Assembly: GCA_013433145.1 (NCBI GenBank)
Contig: CM024190.1
Location: 6,796,120-6,860,119, forward strand
From: Ascaris suum
Lineage: Eukaryota; Nematoda; Chromadorea; Rhabditida; Ascarididae
Direction: 5' to 3'
Length of the DNA stretch: 64,000 nt
Shown: one piece after another, positions 50,093-64,000 of the stretch
How the letters are laid out: every line of letters begins with the position of its first letter
Numbering within the stretch: the stretch's first letter is position 1
Notes under the pieces: model-generated
The model's input: the letters and a program-made list of their open reading frames with translations, nothing else
The model's database searches: none
Told to the model about the DNA's origin: nothing
Made by a program: the position numbers and the translations under genes

Positions 50093-53000
50093 TAATTAAA
50101 TAAAAAAAAAAAATTTTTTTTTTGAATTTTCAAAAGAATAACTGAAAGAAAACACTAATATAATTGAGAAATAAAGTTGTCTTTGAATTATGGAGAATGT
50201 AGAAAAAATTTCTGTGAAATTTTCAAAGAAAATCATTTTAAGCGTTAAAATTGTTTGAGTAAGAAAATATTTCGATTATTGTCATTTTCCACTCGTAAAG
50301 TGAATGTCGCTTTCATCTGCTAAAGGTAGTGGCGGTACGTTAATCGAACAATTGAACGAGACGACTTGAGGTGCTTAGTCGCACTATCAACCACCGCAAA
50401 ACTTCTCGTAAAGTAGTTATATAAAAATAGGTGAGAAACTCTAGAGCGTATATAGAGCATGCCTTGTATTTTATGAATAGGTTCATTTCATTTCCTAGCT
50501 CTTATATTGAGTTTATCACACTCTAACAATGTTTATGTAATGTAATGCAACCCCTAATGCTCTACTTCGTTTAAATATATATTATATGCACCTGAAGTCC
50601 TTTCTGATGAGTGGAACCTACTCATTGTGGACGGTTATGGTACCATCAAATGACGACGACGTACGGGCTCAACAGTATGGAGCGATTAATTTAGGCCCTT
50701 CATTAACGCATAGTATACTCGCTTGTTCGCTCACTCGTTTAGAGGTACATTCATCCAAAGAAAGCATCTGACCCAGATCTTTAGTCAAGGCTTTTGTTAG
50801 TGTTCCTATGAGCACAAATCATGTAAAGAAAATTCTTGGAATATCGAGCAGTGGAAGAGAAGAGGGCAGGGAGATGGGGAACATTTTTGGATGTTCTACA
50901 AGAAATGATGCAAATGTGGTTCAATTGAAAATTCTACACTCAGATGAAAACATGAGATAAGTCTTATTTATTAGATTATACTAAAAGAAAAAAATCTTGT
51001 AAACAACATACGAATATGAGGAGTATCACCAAGACAACTCTTTCGAAATGCAAAGCAAAAAAAGGCATCATAAATGATTCAGTTGAAGAAATGAATCGTG
51101 TTGTCTATCCCAGAACTTCTTACTAAATTGGCCAGTGGTTGTACTAGAAAAATTTTTGATTAATTTGCATATGATGAACAAATAGATAATAGTAATGCAA
51201 ATACGATCTAGCAAGAATTGCTAATAGTTGAAGCAAGCAACAAGATTCTGAAGAGCTCGAAATTGAGGAATTTATGTTTCCTGCAGTTGCGATCATAAAA
51301 TTACCCAACAGTTTCCTCTAATCACTCAAAAAAATCATCGTTTCAGGAAGAGAACTAAAGAAACTCTTTTAGAAGGCCGTGAAATCCTGTTGACCTGAAC
51401 AATTGCCATTCAATGAAATGTAATCGCTAGCAGGTGATAGGAACACCTTCTGAATTATAGTACTTATCACTACTACTGACATTTTCTAGGTGTTCTCATT
51501 GCATATTGGGAGTTGTTTCTTATAAGAAAAAGTAGTGAAAAACGTCGAGAATGAGGCGGAAGGCGGGGGGTATCACTGAGAAACTATCACCGTCAAACGA
51601 GCGCAAAAAAGTTGCACTCGAATTTTCAAATATGAGATCTGCCTTTTCAATTCTTCAATGGTAAGAAAGGGCTTTCCTCAGTTGTTTTCTGTTTGCTGAT
51701 AATTATAGTGCACAAAGAAATCTCCAATGAGCATTACATGAGCGATACGTTAATAATCTATGTTAGGACGTTGTTTTAACGAATAGGAAGTGATTTAAAC
51801 TTGCTTCTTTCTATGAAAACAAAGCTGAGCGTGCAGTCGTCATCTTTCCACTAATCTCTGTAACGATATCCAAAATTGTAATAGCAAATAGTACCAATAA
51901 AATTCAAAAAAAAAAACCAACTAATACCCAAAATTATCAATACAATTGTGATGCAAATAATTTAAACGAAATATAAGATTTTCGGCGATTATCTCAGTAG
52001 CAACGATTTCTTGCAAAGTTTTTATTCCACTAGATTTCATTTGATGCAAACGACGATTCGTTATCTAATTGTTCGGCTATTCCGCTTAAACCCAGCGGAA
52101 TTGTTTCCCGAACTCTTTCATGCTTACACATCTAATTGTCGTTTTCTTCGATCGCTTTACGTATTTCTCTGTCTCATCCACGTAGCGCCGTCATGATTAT
52201 CCCATAACAACCAATATAGATAATAGTGCGCTTCTATAAGACCCGAGCATTTTTATATTTCGATCATGCTATTTCGACCTCTATAATCAAATACCGAAAC
52301 CGACAAATAAAACAAAATTATTTGTGTTATTGCTTAAGTTCTAAATTGGCTGCGCTTAACTTCATGTTAGAAACGGTAAAGCATCAGCTCAGCGAAAAAT
52401 ACGATGACAAATGGGATAGCAAAGAATAATGAAGTAATAGGTAAGTATCACCTATCATTCAAATTGGTCTGATGATGAAATTTTCCTCTATAGATATCTC
52501 ATCTTTCCCCTCTCATGCTTTCTCGTCCTCTTTCCGTTCTAACAGCGGTAACTAAACATCAGTGAGTCAAATCAACTCTCGTTCGGGAATATTTCTTTAC
52601 TGCTTTTTATAATTTCATTGAAAGGTGCAATAGCAAAAGCGAATTTTCTACAATTGTTTCCTCGTTGTATTATGGCTACTCGCTAGGCATTATACTAGAA
52701 TACTAGAAAAATAGATACGAAATGAAATAATTGAAAAAAAAAGTGAATTGTAATGCATTTTCTATGAATCATCTAAAAAGCAGAAAAGATCATGAGCGCT
52801 ATCAATAAATTAAAGCTTGAATGTATTAAATAAATTCTTTGATTCCTATTTTTTAGTGGAAAATATAAGTAAAAAAAAAAATCGAATTTGCATATTAATT
52901 TCGATGTTTTTAAGTGATTGAATGATATATAAAGTTCTTTTAGAATTGAAATATTCACCTCAACAATTCATAATGAATTACATTTCATTATAATAAAACA

Positions 53001-54520
53001 ATCAACGTTGTAAAAATTTTCATCGAAACTAATACATTAGGCATTTTGATATTTACTAAATGATATCTATGGAATACTATTTATTTGTGCGATGAATAAA
53101 TCTTGAACGGAAGAGAAACGTACGATGATTCGACTACGATAGCCAGTAGACATGTGCTGCCATCCGATTAAAAAAAAAAAGCTATCCTATGGAATTGATT
53201 TGTCGCTTTTCCGTCGTAACTTTTTAATCAATGAGAGGCATATGATGAAGGTATCTGTCAATAGGATTTCCGATCACCGGTTATCCACCATTCACCGGTT
53301 GAACTAATCAATAGTATGGAAATGATCAGTCGAATTCGGGTCGATCAGTTGGATTTGCGGAATGCCCATCGATAAGAGGGCATTTATTTTATTGCGTAGC
53401 TGAAGTGTTAACAATCAGTAGGTGTTGTTGCAAGACGTCATTTTAGGTCTTGAAGCATGTTTGTGGTAGTCATGAAATTTCAGCCAATCTTAAGAGTTCA
53501 CTTCAACATCAAATAAAAATGGAGAAATAATTGAACAATTATTCAAATAACTAGTGCTTAAATTTCTGTCCCCTATATCAGATTAAGAACTATTTCTGCC
53601 GAATTTAATGACCATATCTTTCATAGAAGCTGCTATGAAGATTCAGACTGATAAAAATAGGTGCACGCTAATGGATTTTACGCATATTAGAATGCAGAAA
53701 ATGCGGCAAAGTGCAGAAATTGCAAAAATATGCGGCAATTCGCGATATCATGTTTGGTGTACTATAGATGTGCAATGATTAGTCGTGATCATAGAGGCTT
53801 GCTATGCGATTACTAGATATGTATCTGTAGGCATACTAATGCCTCATTGAAGGAATTACTCTCGTTAGACACTCCTCTCGGGCAAAAAATTTTGAATTTT
53901 AAGTGCACAGTCCATCGCAGTATTCACTATCAAACTTAACATCATTGTTTCACTTTAGAGACACTTAGCGGACGTTGAGCAAAATGAGAATCTGAGATCC
54001 TCGGTGAACATTTCCGGAAACTGTAGCCAAACTCCTAAGGAATCGGGCACGACGCTTTATTAGCTAATAAACGAGTAAGCAAGGCGAAACCTAGTGAGGG
54101 CACACCTGTAACGGTCGGTAGTCTCGATCTTGCCGATCAAAACGTGTTGGCGTCAGATCGCAGTGTATGGAGCTCGCGATGCACAAAAGAAGCAGCAAGT
54201 AAATCCAGCCGAACATCGTGGTACTAAGGTTCGCTTCGGTGACGGGGCTTCTGGCTCCGAGTTTGTAGCGACTCCGCGCGGCCTTCCACTCTCGCTCAAC
54301 CTCAGCAACTGCGAATGAGCTTGAACGACACGGTTAGTTATTCAAACCGGAGACTGACGTCTCCCCCGCTTGAAACCCCGCCCTCTCTTATCTATGTCAA
54401 CATCCCAAAAAAGCACATGCCGTGTTTTCGGTGGCTGAGTGACGCCTTTTATGAACCCCACGGGGCTAGAACACTGATTATTAGGCAACATATGGGCGCA
54501 CTACCAAACACGCATGCACG

Positions 54521-54590
54521 CACACACACACACACACACACACACATGCACACACATACACACACACATACATACATACATACATACACA
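54521..54590 (+). repeat. (CA)n / (CATA)n compound microsatellite
   Basis: A CA array with interspersed GCA and CATA units, ending in four CATA repeats. Confidence 0.95.
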
Positions 54591-57500
54591 TTCCGAGCCC
54601 CATAATTAACTTGCAACCCGGTTTATTCACGTCATCTCACTTTAGTTAAGCAATCTCTTGAACTTTCCACTCGCTTGAAATTTTGATTAGAATTCTTCAA
54701 TATCAAATCATTCGAAAAGCTTGAACTAAACATGATTGCAGTTTGGTCATCATATAAGACATTGTATTTTATAGCTTCGACGCTTATGCATACGAAACAA
54801 TCTGCTATTGCAACGATAACGATACAACGATCTAGCCCACTATCAAATTCTTCACATACAAACAACACTACCGAAAACATACGCCTATATTATTTCCAAC
54901 CTCCTCTCCGTTTTCCCTTTCATTGCTCCCTCCCGTTCCCCCCTCCCTTTCCCAACAAAGAACAAGCAGTACTCTTACTAAGAAAATACACTTAAGTGAT
55001 ATTAACGGGCAATACCTTTTGAGTAATATTAACAAAAAGGTGATGCGAAGAGATAATAAAACTATGATACTTTCATTGTGAAGATATCGAAAATCGCATA
55101 AAATTATTTAAAATAGGGTATTTTTCTATGAGGATAAAATGGTCCTAAAACAAATAATCAATGAAGCAATGTATTCGACGACTCTTAGAATATCCAAATG
55201 CGTCCCTCTTTTTTTTGCGCTAAATTCACAAACAATTTAAACGATACGATTGCATTTTCTTAATCAATTCAGTCAATCGAAAATGGAAAATTGGACATCC
55301 ATAATAAATGTTTGGATGCGTTGAAGGATACGAGACAAGTAGATAACAAATACATACATATCCGAGCCGATAGCCACAAAACAATTACGAATAAAACGTA
55401 GACCATATGATGTTGCAATGCATCCATTCGGTTCTCTTAGGGATTTCAATTTACTTTAATCGTCGACGTAATTGGCAAATTATTAGCAAGAAATTAGTAA
55501 TCAGGAAAACGCACAGGATGGCTAGTAAGCTATGTTTTTTTTTCTTTTTTCTTTTCTTTTTTTTTTTTTTTTTGCAATTGTGCTCATAATTTTTTGCAAT
55601 TTTTGCAATCAGCCAATCTGAAGAAATAAACTACTAATGCCTAATAAATCCACAATCCTCTCACCATTAAATCAAACTGGCTTAATCAAAAAGCCATGAG
55701 TCATATCTTTCTCTTATACCTATCATCTATGCAGATGACTTTTCACGACTGTTATAAATGCCATGTTCAACATAACAAAACAATTTATCACACTTCGTTC
55801 CCCATTTATTGCAATTTCAATGTTATATTATATTAATTCTGCCGTCTTTTTTCATGTGTTCAGTGTGAAGAGGAGAGGATGTAAAAGAGGGAGAAAGGAC
55901 GTTAAGAAAAAAGCAATCCTTAGCAAATATACTTCAAAAATTTTCCCATTTGAGATCGTCGACAGGATAAATTATAAGAGGATTATCCGAATTGATATCT
56001 AAAATTACATAACTCATATGTCTCTTTTCTTTAAACGGTAAGTAATCAAATGCATCTGAACAAAGAAAAAAAGAGTGCTGCATTCGTTCTAATCGATCTC
56101 AAACGTTTGCTGTTTATCAATCCAAACGCTTAGCTAATTTGTGCTGCCCACCATTATTTGTTCAACATCAATGTTAACTATCTTTTATATTGTGATGGGA
56201 TTGCAATAATTAATTGCAAGAGTTTATGCAATGAAATTGCAATAATTAATATTTAACTCTCTGCGAATATAACAATTGAAGATTAAGTGGGATTTTCATC
56301 GATGGCTTCTCTACTTTCATTTATTTGCCTCATTAAAGCTGTTCGTCTATATGATTCTTTTATTTGTTGAAATTTGCACTTAGTGGTTTTAAGTGTGCGA
56401 AATATTGCATATATATCGGTTGCATATATCCATTTTAGTTGCGAATGAAGCATCCTGAATTTGTTATTTAGTCGTCATTTGTTCTTATTTATTCGGCTTA
56501 CTTCGATTTCAGGCCACATACAAGTATTACTCTTGGGCCATCTTATGATACGAATATTTTACGCAAAGGATGTAGATAAAAAAGTGCTTACAACTCAGTG
56601 AAATTGTGACATGATGCTAAATTGTTCTTCTGCCTTCACCTTTATGGACTGTATCTTTATATTTACAAACACCTTATGGGAACACATTTGAACGGAACCG
56701 AATATTCTCTTAAGTATCGAATAAATTGGATGCAAATCATTTCCTTATCAGCCCTAAGGATCCATTCTGTGCCTGCTTCTTGTCTTATGTACTTTTTTTA
56801 GGGCTTTATTTCCTCTTTCGATATCAGGCAAACACTGCATTTGATCATTTTTTTTGGATAGTTCTCAAGTCTTTTTTTAATATTATAAAACACCTAATGT
56901 GATTTATTCAATGCAATCAGATGAATAAACAATATTCGCATAAAATAAATATAAAATGAAATCATTTAATCGAGTGTTATTCGAATTATCACACAATTAC
57001 AATTAATCTTTACTCATATGAGGAAATCTCTTCGAATATCGTTTATTTTTATGCATTTCGAAGCGTAATTAAAAATTCATTAATACATTTTACTTTTAAC
57101 TTGCTGAATTCACTTCGACGATATTTGCACAGAAGAAAAAAAAAAGAGTATCGTAACCTGCAATAGATAGAGCATTATGTATACAACAAGGTGATTTTAG
57201 TAGTTTTTTTTTTCAGTAGGAAGATGATCGGCTTGCTTATGATGTCATTTCCGGAAAAAGCGCTTCTTTTTCTTTCTATGTAAAAACAAATATTCAACAC
57301 GAAATGAAACCGATTTTCGCATATCAAAAGATCATAGATCTGAATTTAGTACAACACAACGGTTATTCGCCTATGATTTAAATGCAATAGAATTTGTCTC
57401 CTTTTTAACTGTGGAATTTGTTTGCCATTTTACTCTATTGAAGGATATTATTTTGAATTGTTATGTCAATTTATATCTCTTTTTCCCAGTAAAGTCGATG

Positions 57501-58384
57501 CAACGATTCGGTGGATTAGGTGAATTTTTGGAAAAATTGAGTTGAACAACGAAGAACCTGGTACATGATCCATTTCCCAGACAAATACGTTTAAGGATAA
57601 TGGACGAAAAAAAAAAGGCATATAACGTTTACACAAAAAAAAAACAATAATGAACGTCATTTTCGATAATTATTCTATTTACGCTGAATTGATGAGAAAT
57701 TTTATCAACGTTTTGCAATCAATGATGAAATTCCCCACTCGGGAAACGAGACGATCGCATTAAATTCGGCTAAAGTGCAAAGAAATATCGAGACGCCCAC
57801 GTGAAATCCTTTAGCGATATTCGCCCGCTAATTGTTACTGCTTTCGACTATAGTGAGCAATTGTGAACTATTTGTTTGTGTATGCAACTGTTTTCATAGA
57901 TCTTTACTCTTTGTCCGTTACTCTTTATCAGTTACTGATCACTCACCTTGTTTTCGGTGCATTCAAGGCAGATGTTCGTAAAGCATTCGGTAATTTGTTA
58001 CATTTGTTCCTTACTTAGACTCTATTTGAACTTTTGGAGTGGTAATACACTGAACATATTTGGACTGTAAATGATTTAAGCTGATTTCACATTGCGCGAT
58101 TTCATGACGAATATATCGTTTCGAAGATCTCAACACTGAAGTTGGCGTATCGCATTATCGAATGCAATAAAATGTTGCAGAAAATTGCAGTGTTCGTCAA
58201 TATGTTCCGCTAAAGAAGATTATCGAAATTCGCATCAAATGCACACTCGGATTGCAATTAATTGAAGTATAGTGGAATGACACTCGAAACTAACAGCTGG
58301 GCCCCCCATCGTAAGTAGAAATGTTTCACATTCGGATCCCACCAAAGGTGACCGGGAAACTTGCTTCTAATTCAAAATATAATA

Positions 58385-58531
<147 letters not shown>

Positions 58532-61500
58532 CAACAAATTGCATCCTGAAGTCAAAGTACTTTTTACTGCGAAATTCAATTGCTTCTACTTAATTTCATG
58601 TTTTTTGTCTCCACTTCCTCTAACTGACTAAGAAATCAAATTTGTTTCTATAGCTGATCGCCTAAGAGTTCCTTCAAGTGAAATGCTCTTATCGACTCTT
58701 CAGATGGCAATGAGCTGCATCGATTGCAATAATTCTATTGTGGTGGTTGAGGGAATACTTATTACAGTTGCACATAACGATAAACTATTTGATCTAATGT
58801 AGAATAAAGTCTTGATCACTCCTTGCTCGAAAAAGAGAGCAGATTCTTTATAGCACTACATGAAAAACTCTTATAACGTGGTTTATACCTTTGCAGCAGA
58901 TCAACATGGTCAGTCGTGCAACGATAAAGTGAAACGAAATTTAACTGTTTATTCATCTTACAGTTATACTGTAATCAATAAGTAAGAAAATGTACTAATG
59001 AAAAGTAAAGCGAACATATCGGCATGCTCACATGGATGTGACCAGTAAAATTTACCTTGTCAGAGGATTTTACAGGTGAAAGAAAAATTTAAGACGAATA
59101 AAAAGGATAGAAGCATTGAAAGCTTGTGCTATTGCTTCCGGTACTAATTAGTAAATACTAAAATTCACCAAAAATATTGAAAGTTAGAAAAGCGTTTTAT
59201 GGGAGGGATATTCATAACAGTTTTAGATCACAACCTGAGCGAATCTTATCGAGAATGGAAGTCAATTTAAATTATACATCAAATTACAAATCGGCAACGT
59301 GGTTGCTAATGGACAAATGCACGTTCATCAGATTTGATGGAACCTCTCTGTGGAAAATAAAAGCATCCGACCTCGAGGATTTGGTTTCTAAATGGATAAA
59401 GCTATCATATATTTTATGGATATTCCATAATAAAAATGAATCCTCTTTGTAGGTTTCATTTTAACGCTCTTCAAGACAGATGTGAAAATTAGGTGTCCTG
59501 TAAAAACTCTCAACTATCTTGTCGCAAATATAGCTAAGATGTTCTCGTAGTTAACACAAAAGCAATGCCTCTTCCCCCTCCCTCTCCCCATCCCCACCAC
59601 ATCCCCAATGAACAGTCGAAACGGGATGTGTATTCAGCGCAAATAAAGCGATGATTGCGATCTGATGCAACTGGGTCGGTAAGGGCCTATAAAATGCGTG
59701 AATTTAAGGACAAACAGTTCGAGTTTCGGTGTTTATCACCGCAGTTTTACTTATTGCATTGAAGAGTGATTGCATCGTAGGTGATGATGTGGCTTTTATC
59801 ATGAATCTATTAAAGAAAATATGCCTTAGTAGTGCAAAAAAAAAAAAAAAATCACCTCAATAATCCACAGGAAATAGTGCAATAACAGAAATGTGCTAAT
59901 GCCTCCTCGATCGAAAGATCTCGTCATGAAAGAATTCAGCTTGCGGTATTCAAGAGAACTCTACTAGTGTGTGATGGCTTCGATGTTACTTCCTCCTGTG
60001 ATTTTTATAGCGCAGAAATAAATACTACAAAATGCAAACAAATTTTCAAAAAAAAAAAAGAAAAGTCTATTGATGCAATACAAAACGAGCGATTAAATCA
60101 CCAACGAAAAGAAACCTACAAGGAAATGCTTAAAAGATAAGACAAAAGAGAGTGTTATTTAGAAAGGTGAATAGCATGATGAGTAAAAAATGGCTTAAAA
60201 GTACAAACAGCAAAATAGTTGCAAGAGCAAAAAACTTTTCAACGTTAAGCGCTGAAGGTTTGTTTATGCTAGTTGCGGGTGGGCCTCGTTAGAACTACTC
60301 TACGAACGTTGGTCACTATAAACGAGGTAAACTGCTGAAAATAATAGGCCTATTTTTTTGTAATGGACACAATGAAATGGTCATCATAAGAACAGCAAAA
60401 ACGCTGCGGAATGGACATGGGTGGAACCTAAAAATAAAAAAAAAGGAGAACAGAGAAGAACAGCCTGGTTGCATTCGAATAATTTGGAGGCTAAAAAAGT
60501 CAACATTTATGTATATTTTCATCAGTGTAGATGAAATCAAAAATTTTCATTGCAAATGGGCAGCTGCAGGAGGCAACAAGGAGCACCCAATGAAACCGAG
60601 CAGCGATTTTATGGGCAGACTCTAAAAGAGAACGAATTAGGTGAGGGAGAAATAAAGAACAATGCGGAGAGAAGGGGGGGGGGGGGAGAGGATAGGGTGG
60701 GAAAGAAGAGTGCTGACGTAGGTGTGCCGAAAGGTACGGAGCTGAATAGCGTAGCCGTAAACAATACATTGATCAGTCTCAATATTCATTGAGCGGGGAC
60801 GAGAAACAGTATGTGCATCGCAGTTTTGAGTAACTCTCAGTCCTATTTTATCACAGTTAATTGAAAGGAAACCTCACATGAAGAGGATCGAAGAAATCGC
60901 TTCACCGGTCTTTTCGGCTTTCCTAGGTGGTCTTGTCTAACAGAGGTCCACTCCAAGAGGCCAAGCTGAAGCTGTATACATTTGCTCCCCTACATCTTAA
61001 TTGATATGGAAGTTGTCCACTGATCCTGCACGAGCTTACTCCTAATGTCAACGTTGATCGCCGAAAATCAGAAGCGCTCATCACATTGGATTCTCTCGGT
61101 GATGCATTAAACATATATAACTTATCATTTCATTTTGTCTCGACGCCAAAGACCTTCTCTCTCCATCGCCCCACTTCTTACCTTTTTAAATCTGTTCCTC
61201 CTGTTAATGTACAAGATCGTTCCAAAATTACCGTGGCAATTTCCTAGCAGCCCTCTAATTCTAGCAGATCGCTTTGCACCGTGCAACGTCATGCACGGAT
61301 CGCACTTCCAAACAAGCAGTGGTCACAGGATCTCTATGAGTTTGCTTAGCGCCATATGACTTAATAAGCCTTACATCCTTTCTTGCATGTAATGCTATGA
61401 AAAAAAAAGAACCAGTGAAGAGCATTAGGTTGATGAGCTAAATCATTATTACAATAAACTTCCATAGGTGATTTTTCAATGATCGTTTAAAAGAAGCAAT

Positions 61501-61786
61501 AAAGTTTTAATCGATTAAAAGTTTTAATTACGATGGAATAGATTGTGTAAATCGGTTTGTGATTTTGCCTTCAAATTATCGAATTATTGCCGCTATTTGT
61601 AAATTTTCGAATGAAAGAGTGGAATTAAATTTTGCCGAAGAAAGAACGTTCAAGATTTATAAAAGAATGAGATGTTTTGAAGTGATATTCAAATCTTATC
61701 GAGGAAGTTGCTTATTTTTCAAAATACAAAAAAGTCTATAGGAATATTTTCTGCGTAACTGAAAGTCAACTTTCCGTATTCATCTG

Positions 61787-62012
<226 letters not shown>

Positions 62013-63646
62013 AGTTTTCGGCACCGTTTTTACTGCATTAGCGGTTCTATGAAATTTCAAGCTGCATGATCGCTGAAACTTTCAAACTCCGACAGACATA
62101 TTATAAATTCCGTTACGAGTCACAACTCTTTCTTCAGTGAGTGAATGTAATTTTGGTGTAAGTTATTGCCGTCCACAAGTGTTTCCTCTAAGAACTCTCT
62201 CTTCGTAGATGTAATGGTTAGAAGGAACTCGTCTCTTCAAGAGGAAAGAGGCGTAGATGTAATTTGGAATGAAGAATTGCATAATAGGCTAATTTTATCA
62301 AATAAAAACCAGGTACCTTATTGTGGTCTCGTCACGATTGTTTCAGTCTCATTGGAGAGGTATCAGTTAAGAAGGAAGAAGAAGATGACGGAAAAAAAAA
62401 CCCTAAATTTCATGAAGTGGTCATTTTGAATAAGCGTACAAATTTAGTTACCATCGATAACAAAACATAACAAAAACTTATTCAAGTTTTATAACATATC
62501 GTTGATTTCGTCTCTTCGATAGGCTTATAGAGCACAAAGTAAGTATAAAACGTTGAAATTTTGATGATCGTAATGTGCACTCTGAACGTAGTCTGCAACT
62601 TTAGAATCCTCGAATCCATCATCGCTATGATGTGATATCAAATTTGTATACGCAAATTTTTAGCTTATATGTCACATACAACTTGTGTAATCAGCTTCTT
62701 CATTGAATGTAAGCCAACAAAAGAGCGATTGTGCGATGTAGACTTCAATAAACACCTCTTGCATATGAAAATAATGCTGTGTTCCTGTTTTAATAGAGCT
62801 GATTGGCTTAGTGCATGAGAGAATTGCATGAATAAATATCGTGCCGACCTTTCTAATGTGCTTTCCCATTTGTCTGAGATGAGAAAAATATCGATAGGAA
62901 GATTGAGATAGCGAACACCTGAATGAATAATTTTAGCACCAGCTTAAATAGATCGCTAATGTCACTCTTGCAATTTACTTAAAAATAACCTCATTTTCAT
63001 GAGTTACCGAAGATCGTGCTCAAGAAGCATTTTCTATTCTTATTTTTTCTCGCCCCCCCCCCCCCCTATTCCAATATTCTTTTTCATCGAATGAAGAGGT
63101 TGATGACCGTACGAAATACTGTGATGAGAAAAAATGTTCGCTGCTGTTAATTCTTTTTTCCAGCATATACGGTAGCATAGTCCGACAAAGGAATTCTAGT
63201 CTCGAGTTATGCATTCGTAGAGTTGGGAAATCTCATGTTCCGCTTAAACGACAGTCATTGATTTACTTTTCACTTCCCATCCCTCTTCTCCCTCTCGTTA
63301 GCTCCCTCCTCCAAAAGTCTGCGCAGTCGTCGTTCACATATTAAAATGGTCATTATTTTCAACGGTTTTTAATGTTCGGATTTTCAATTAGGAAACGAGT
63401 GGTGGATAATTTTGATAGATATTACGGCGATTAGGATATTCATTAATAATAAAAGCTGATCTCGATGCTTAGCCGTTTATTTCGTTATGACATTCATTTT
63501 TGAATGACGAAAATTGCTGCTTGCGATGACGAATGGTGAAAGTTCACTAACGGGGACGGACGTGCAAGAGAGGAGAGAGAAAAAAGGTAACGTGATCGAC
63601 GCCTATTTGGTGAATTCAACCCGAAAGTGGTGCCTATCTGTGTACG

Positions 63647-63729
63647 ATGATGCAAGGCAGTTCAGCCGCTCTCGATTACACCGCTCATTTTGATGGCAAT
63701 ATTGATGCTACCTATAATGAACTCAACAG
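63647..63729 (+). CDS. Probable first exon of an unidentified gene, runs off the window
   Basis: Two adjacent ATGs (63647 and 63650) open a 27-codon frame beginning MMQGSSAALDYTAHFDG and ending just before the consensus donor AG|GTAAGC at 63729/63730 (phase 2). Codon content is typical of coding DNA here, and the upstream 63540-63640 stretch is GA- and CpG-richer like a 5' UTR. The protein was not recognised. The second exon must lie beyond 63730, probably outside the window. Confidence 0.5.
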
Positions 63730-64000
63730 GTAAGCCGAATCGTTGATCTTTATTATTTATCTTTTTTCTCAAGTCTTCCACCGTATTTCTCATATTTCAT
63801 ATGCTCTCATAAAGTTTTACCTATCGGATCAACGCATCCTTAGCAATCGCCTTTAGGGCATTCTATCGATTCAACTCTGATAGACCTATTCATATGATCT
63901 TATTTCAGTAACCAATATTATTTACTAGTAAAGGCGATAAATGATTCTAACAATCAGGTATGATTTATTTCGAAAGAATTTCGTTAAATTCATTTCGTCA

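Noticed and set aside
59177..59452. 91-codon plus frame
   Set aside because: No motif, AT-driven codons and no splice support; a frame of this length is expected by chance in 64 kb.

Overview
The window looks like nuclear DNA of a nematode, most likely clade V and probably a strongylid-type parasite. It is AT-rich, with small exons, introns of several hundred bases to about 1.7 kb, T-rich TTTCAG-type acceptors, long (TA)n arrays and decayed retroelements. Its recognisable proteins are closest, from memory, to Caenorhabditis orthologues. No prokaryotic features (operons, Shine-Dalgarno sites, CRISPR) are present.

Four protein-coding genes can be supported; three were rebuilt in full from spliced exons whose phases all agree. 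(1) 20172-27226, minus: coq-1 / PDSS1, the trans-polyprenyl (ubiquinone side-chain) diphosphate synthase, 7 exons, 413 residues. (2) 34163-36333, plus: a TMEM220-family membrane protein, 3 exons, 156 residues. (3) 38443-43942, minus: eif-3.I (EIF3I, TIF34), the WD40 subunit of translation initiation factor 3, 6 exons, 326 residues. (4) 47563-47673, minus: the last exon of nlp-12, the CCK/sulfakinin-like neuropeptide precursor, with peptides DGYRPLQF-amide and SYRPLQF-amide; its 5' exon(s) were not found. A probable first exon of a further plus-strand gene starts at 63647 and runs off the right edge after a consensus donor.

Layout: 0-2.2 kb, nothing recognised. 2.2-5.9 kb, a heavily mutated Ty3/gypsy retroelement on the plus strand (gag-like, protease-like, RT, RNase H and integrase remnants). 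5.9-20 kb, AT-rich DNA with a GC-richer island at 10.8-11.8 kb, an in-frame 24-bp repeat at 12.95 kb and a (TA)n array. 20-27 kb, coq-1. 27-34 kb, intergenic DNA with one unidentified coding-like exon and two LINE reverse-transcriptase fragments in non-canonical order. 34-44 kb, TMEM220-like and eif-3.I. 47.5 kb, nlp-12. 47.7-63.6 kb, a 16-kb gene-poor stretch rich in microsatellites.

The genes are functionally unrelated housekeeping or neural genes and do not form a pathway. From memory, coq-1, eif-3.I and nlp-12 all map to C. elegans chromosome I, which would make the segment a piece of that ancestral linkage group. I found no convincing new multi-gene system. The most interesting leads are the nlp-12 peptide set, the in-frame repeat exon at 12.9 kb, the GC island at 11 kb and several unassigned exon-like frames.
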